DNA of 16,453 nucleotides from assembly GCA_002297965.1 (NCBI GenBank), contig DBLF01000118.1, positions 3,772 through 20,224 of the forward strand. Direction: 5' to 3'. A program made the translations under genes and the position numbers. Positions 14,146 through 16,453 of the stretch are shown here, piece after piece. Below the pieces are notes generated by a model. It was not told where the DNA came from. It saw nothing but the letters and a program-made list of their open reading frames with translations, and did not search any database. The stretch comes from Candidatus Segatella papionis (lineage in GTDB: Bacteria; Bacteroidota; Bacteroidia; Bacteroidales; Bacteroidaceae). Each line of letters starts with the position of its first letter. Positions within the stretch are counted from its first letter, which is position 1.

Positions 14146-14273
14146 GCTATATATTGCCGAATAAAGCGCAAGCATTAGCGCTAAGGACAACGACAAAAGT
14201 TGACAGCTTTAACAAATCTAACATAGGGACGCTCCTAGGAGTTTTCCTTCTTTAACTTTCAAACGTTCCGCGT

Positions 14274-15038
14274 ATGAAAAATGTATATTTTCTTTCCGAT
14301 GCCCATCTAGGTTCACTTGCCATTCCTCATGCAAGGATGCAAGAACGACGCTTGGTTCGTTTCTTGGACAGCATCAAGAACAAGGCTGCCGCCATCTACC
14401 TATTGGGCGACATGTTCGACTTTTGGAACGAATATAAATATGTGGTACCCAAAGGCTATACCCGTTTTTTGGGCAAACTCTCCGAGTTGACCGACATGGG
14501 CGTGGAGGTGCATTTCTTCACTGGCAATCATGATCTTTGGACTTACGGATACTTGGAGGAAGAATGTGGTGTCATCGTGCATCATAAACCTCAGACCGTA
14601 GAGATATACGACAAGGTATTTTTCTTGGCACATGGCGATGGATTAGGCGATCCCGACAAGAAGTTCAAGTTCTTGAAGGCGATGTTCCACGACCGCACTT
14701 GCCAGCGTTTGCTTAATGCCATCCATCCTCGTTGGGGAATGGCACTGGGATTGAACTGGGCAAAGCATAGCCGCTTGAAGCGTGCCGACGGCAAGGAAGA
14801 GCCATATATGGGCGAAAAGAAAGAGTTCTTGGTGCGCTTCGCCAAGCAATATATGCAGAACCACAAGGACATCGACTACTTCATGTTCGGTCATCGCCAC
14901 ATCGAGTTAGACCTCATGCTGAGCAAAAAGACTCGCATGATGATTCTCGGCGACTGGATATGGCAGTTCACCTATGCCGTGTTCGATGGCGAGCACATGT
15001 TCATGGAAGAATATGTGGAAGGCGAAAGTCAGCCATAA
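14274..15038 (+). CDS. lpxH: UDP-2,3-diacylglucosamine pyrophosphatase
   Basis: LpxH cleaves UDP-2,3-diacylglucosamine to lipid X and UMP in lipid A biosynthesis, at the inner face of the inner membrane. The 254 residues carry the complete calcineurin-like metal set: SDAHLG (8-13), GDMFDFW (45-51), GNHD (84-87), AHGDG (119-123) and GHRH (206-209). Presence of lipid A synthesis agrees with a Gram-negative host. The length is close to E. coli LpxH (240). It is the last plus-strand gene and converges with kdgK across a large shared hairpin. No convincing promoter was found directly upstream, so it may be read from the MIP18-family promoter. Confidence 0.93.
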   Translation: MKNVYFLSDAHLGSLAIPHARMQERRLVRFLDSIKNKAAAIYLLGDMFDFWNEYKYVVPKGYTRFLGKLSELTDMGVEVHFFTGNHDLWTYGYLEEECGVIVHHKPQTVEIYDKVFFLAHGDGLGDPDKKFKFLKAMFHDRTCQRLLNAIHPRWGMALGLNWAKHSRLKRADGKEEPYMGEKKEFLVRFAKQYMQNHKDIDYFMFGHRHIELDLMLSKKTRMMILGDWIWQFTYAVFDGEHMFMEEYVEGESQP

Positions 15039-15040
15039 AT

Positions 15041-15092
15041 AATGATAACAACAAAGGGCAGCCAAACACGGCTGCCCTTTGTCGTTATCATT
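15041..15092. terminator. Long bidirectional terminator between lpxH and kdgK
   Basis: Two 23-base arms (15041-15063 and 15070-15092) pair with one mismatch around the six-base loop AAACAC. The G/C-rich core is AAAGGGCAGCC and the outer part is A/T-rich. It starts two bases after the lpxH stop codon and covers two bases of the kdgK stop codon (15091-15093), so it ends both converging genes. Confidence 0.9.
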
Positions 15093-16137
15093 ATCGCTGG
15101 ATACGTCCACCCGAAGAAGTCATGTTATTGATGATTTCCTCTTCTGTTACCAAGTTCTGGTCACCTGGTATCGTGTTCTTGATGGCACTAGCCGATAATG
15201 AAAAGTCCAAGCAATGCTGGTTTTCATCGCCCCACTTCTGATGTGCATGGATATAAGCGGCGACAAAGGCATCACCTACACCCATTGGGTCGATAATCGG
15301 CTGAATATCGTAGATCCTAGAGGTATAGAGCTTATCCTCCACTGCATCATAGAGCAAGCCGCCCAACGTGTGATGACTGCTGGCTATCTGGTTGCGCACT
15401 GCCATCACCATCTTCTTACACTTCGGGAAGAGCTTGTGCATCTTGCGGAAGTAAGCCAAGTAAGCATCCTTGTCTATCTCATAGTTTTCATCCAATGCCT
15501 CGAAAGGAATATGAGGCACACCACTTGCCACCTCCCACTCGTTCTGGTCGCCAAAGATGATGTCGCTATATTGCATCATCTGGAAGAGCACATCGTGTGG
15601 CTCCAAGCCATATCCCCAGAGATTCTTGCGATAATTGATGTCGGAGGCAATGGTCAAGCCATCCCTAACAGCCAACTGGATGGCATCCATGGTAGATTCC
15701 ATTGCATCACGACTGATGGCACAAGTGATACCCGAACAATGGAACACGGCAGCATCAGCCAGCACTTTCTCCCATTTCACCATGCCACGTTTCAAGGTAT
15801 AGAACGAAGAGTTCTTGCGGTCGTAGATGACACGGGAGTTGCGCATCGCCACAGCCTCCTCGAAATAATAAGTACCGAGGCGGTCACCGCCACGCACCAC
15901 ATGAGAAACATTCAGACCATACTCCCTGAGATGCATCAGCGCCGCCTGTCCCATCTCGCCATAAGGCACACGGGTAACATATTCCACATTGTCGCCCAAA
16001 TAAGCCAAGGAGACAGCGACATTCGCCTCACTTCCCCCATAGTTGCCCTCCATACGATGGCCTTGGAATAAACGTTGATAACCAGGCTTAGAGATTCTAA
16101 GCAATATTTCTCCGAAAGTTACAATCTTTGTTCTCAT
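15091..16137 (-). CDS. kdgK: PfkB-family sugar kinase, probable 2-keto-3-deoxygluconate kinase
   Basis: The 348-residue protein has the ribokinase-family marks: GEILLRI (9-15), the substrate loop GGSEANVAVSLAYLG (34-48) and the catalytic PMGVGDAFVAAY (284-295, Asp289 the base). The usual GAGD reads GVGD. The N-terminus and the CSGITCAIS segment (134-142) fit KDG kinases, which phosphorylate 2-dehydro-3-deoxygluconate from uronate degradation. No eda or uronate genes are adjacent, so the substrate remains a prediction and another sugar acid is possible. It lies downstream of ackA in the same direction, separated by a repeat-rich 154-base spacer. Confidence 0.85.
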   Translation of the reverse strand: MRTKIVTFGEILLRISKPGYQRLFQGHRMEGNYGGSEANVAVSLAYLGDNVEYVTRVPYGEMGQAALMHLREYGLNVSHVVRGGDRLGTYYFEEAVAMRNSRVIYDRKNSSFYTLKRGMVKWEKVLADAAVFHCSGITCAISRDAMESTMDAIQLAVRDGLTIASDINYRKNLWGYGLEPHDVLFQMMQYSDIIFGDQNEWEVASGVPHIPFEALDENYEIDKDAYLAYFRKMHKLFPKCKKMVMAVRNQIASSHHTLGGLLYDAVEDKLYTSRIYDIQPIIDPMGVGDAFVAAYIHAHQKWGDENQHCLDFSLSASAIKNTIPGDQNLVTEEEIINNMTSSGGRIQR

Positions 16138-16158
16138 GTTGATACTGTTTTTAAAAAA

Positions 16159-16277
16159 GAGTTAAGGAGTTATGGAGTTAAAGGAGTTAAGACAAATATT
16201 ATATGGTCATTCAACCAACATTTATCCTATAAAGACTATTGTCTTAACTCCTTAACTTCCTTTAACTCCTTAACTCC
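16159..16277. repeat. Inverted repeat made of GGAGTTAA units
   Basis: The left arm (16159-16195) contains GGAGTTA or GAGTTA words repeated every 8 to 10 bases. The right arm (16239-16277) is its near reverse complement (TTAACTCC words), around a 43-base interior. The two arms differ in the order and spacing of the short units, as if each had been edited by slippage. The hairpin it could form might act as the ackA terminator. It fills the whole kdgK-ackA spacer. Confidence 0.75.
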
Positions 16278-16291
16278 AAATATATATAGAA

Positions 16292-16453
16292 TTACTTTTT
16301 AGTAACCAAGTGCATTGTATCGCGTGCGATAACAATCTCCTCGTCGGTAGGAACTACCACTACCTTCACCTTGCTGTCGTCGGTAGAGATGATAGCCTCC
16401 TCGCCGTGAATCTTGTCGTTCACTTCCTTGTTGATCTTGATGCCAAGATACTC
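16292..16453 (-). CDS. ackA: Acetate kinase, C-terminal part
   Basis: The last 53 residues before the stop are visible and run off the window edge. EYLGIKINKEVNDKIHGEEA at the edge, then IISTDDSKVKVVVVPTDEEI and VIARDT match the conserved C-terminus of acetate kinase, which makes ATP and acetate from acetyl phosphate. The protein ends LVTKK. The gene normally follows pta, which would lie beyond the window. Confidence 0.92.
   Translation of the reverse strand, partial: EYLGIKINKEVNDKIHGEEAIISTDDSKVKVVVVPTDEEIVIARDTMHLVTKK

Noticed and set aside
14198..14223. TTGACA-like sigma-70 promoter before lpxH
   Set aside because: TTGACA is not the Bacteroidota -33 signal, and no matching TAnnTTTG lies at the right distance; TAACTTTC at 14253 has no -33 partner.
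15214..16071. 285-codon plus-strand frame opposite kdgK
   Set aside because: It is the antisense shadow of a well-conserved kinase and shows no domain of its own.

Overview
The window looks like chromosomal DNA of a Bacteroidales gut or oral anaerobe, most likely Prevotellaceae (Prevotella/Segatella type). Three lines of evidence support this. Several intergenic regions carry the Bacteroidota promoter pattern TTTG-N19-TAnnTTTG, three of them with exact spacing. The ornithine carbamoyltransferase is of the Bacteroides N-succinylornithine type. The set of single-copy genes (EF-P, L34, LpxH, Ddl, RluD, KdgK, AckA) and the A/T-rich spacers with simple repeats also fit. No tRNA, rRNA, CRISPR array, prophage or intact insertion sequence was seen.

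Layout: (1) 1-1171: a palindromic upstream region, the arginine-biosynthesis carbamoyltransferase and its terminator. (2) 1172-5845: a three-gene plus-strand cassette of a multi-pass membrane protein (DUF6057-like), a lipoprotein beta-propeller with a c-type heme motif (CMNCH), and a two-domain RidA/chorismatase-fold enzyme with its own internal promoter. (3) 5846-6328: a gene-poor stretch holding a decayed, internally deleted copy of the DUF6057 gene, an imperfect inverted repeat, a terminator and a short orphan reading frame. (4) 6329-10632: a minus-strand cell-envelope group transcribed in the order PASTA protein, RluD, Ddl, acyltransferase, from a well-formed promoter. (5) 10697-11148: rpmH (L34, minus) divergent from efp (plus). 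(6) 11148-15038: plus-strand efp, a family 2 glycosyltransferase, radC, a MIP18/SufT-like Fe-S factor and lpxH. (7) 15041-16453: minus-strand kdgK and the C-terminal end of ackA, separated by a long repetitive inverted repeat.

Most genes are housekeeping. The part most likely to be an undescribed system is region 2: membrane protein, predicted heme lipoprotein and chorismatase-like enzyme in a row, followed by the wreck of a second DUF6057 gene. The heme motif, lipobox, missing Rid arginine and remnant are read directly from the sequence. A shared function for the three genes is inference.
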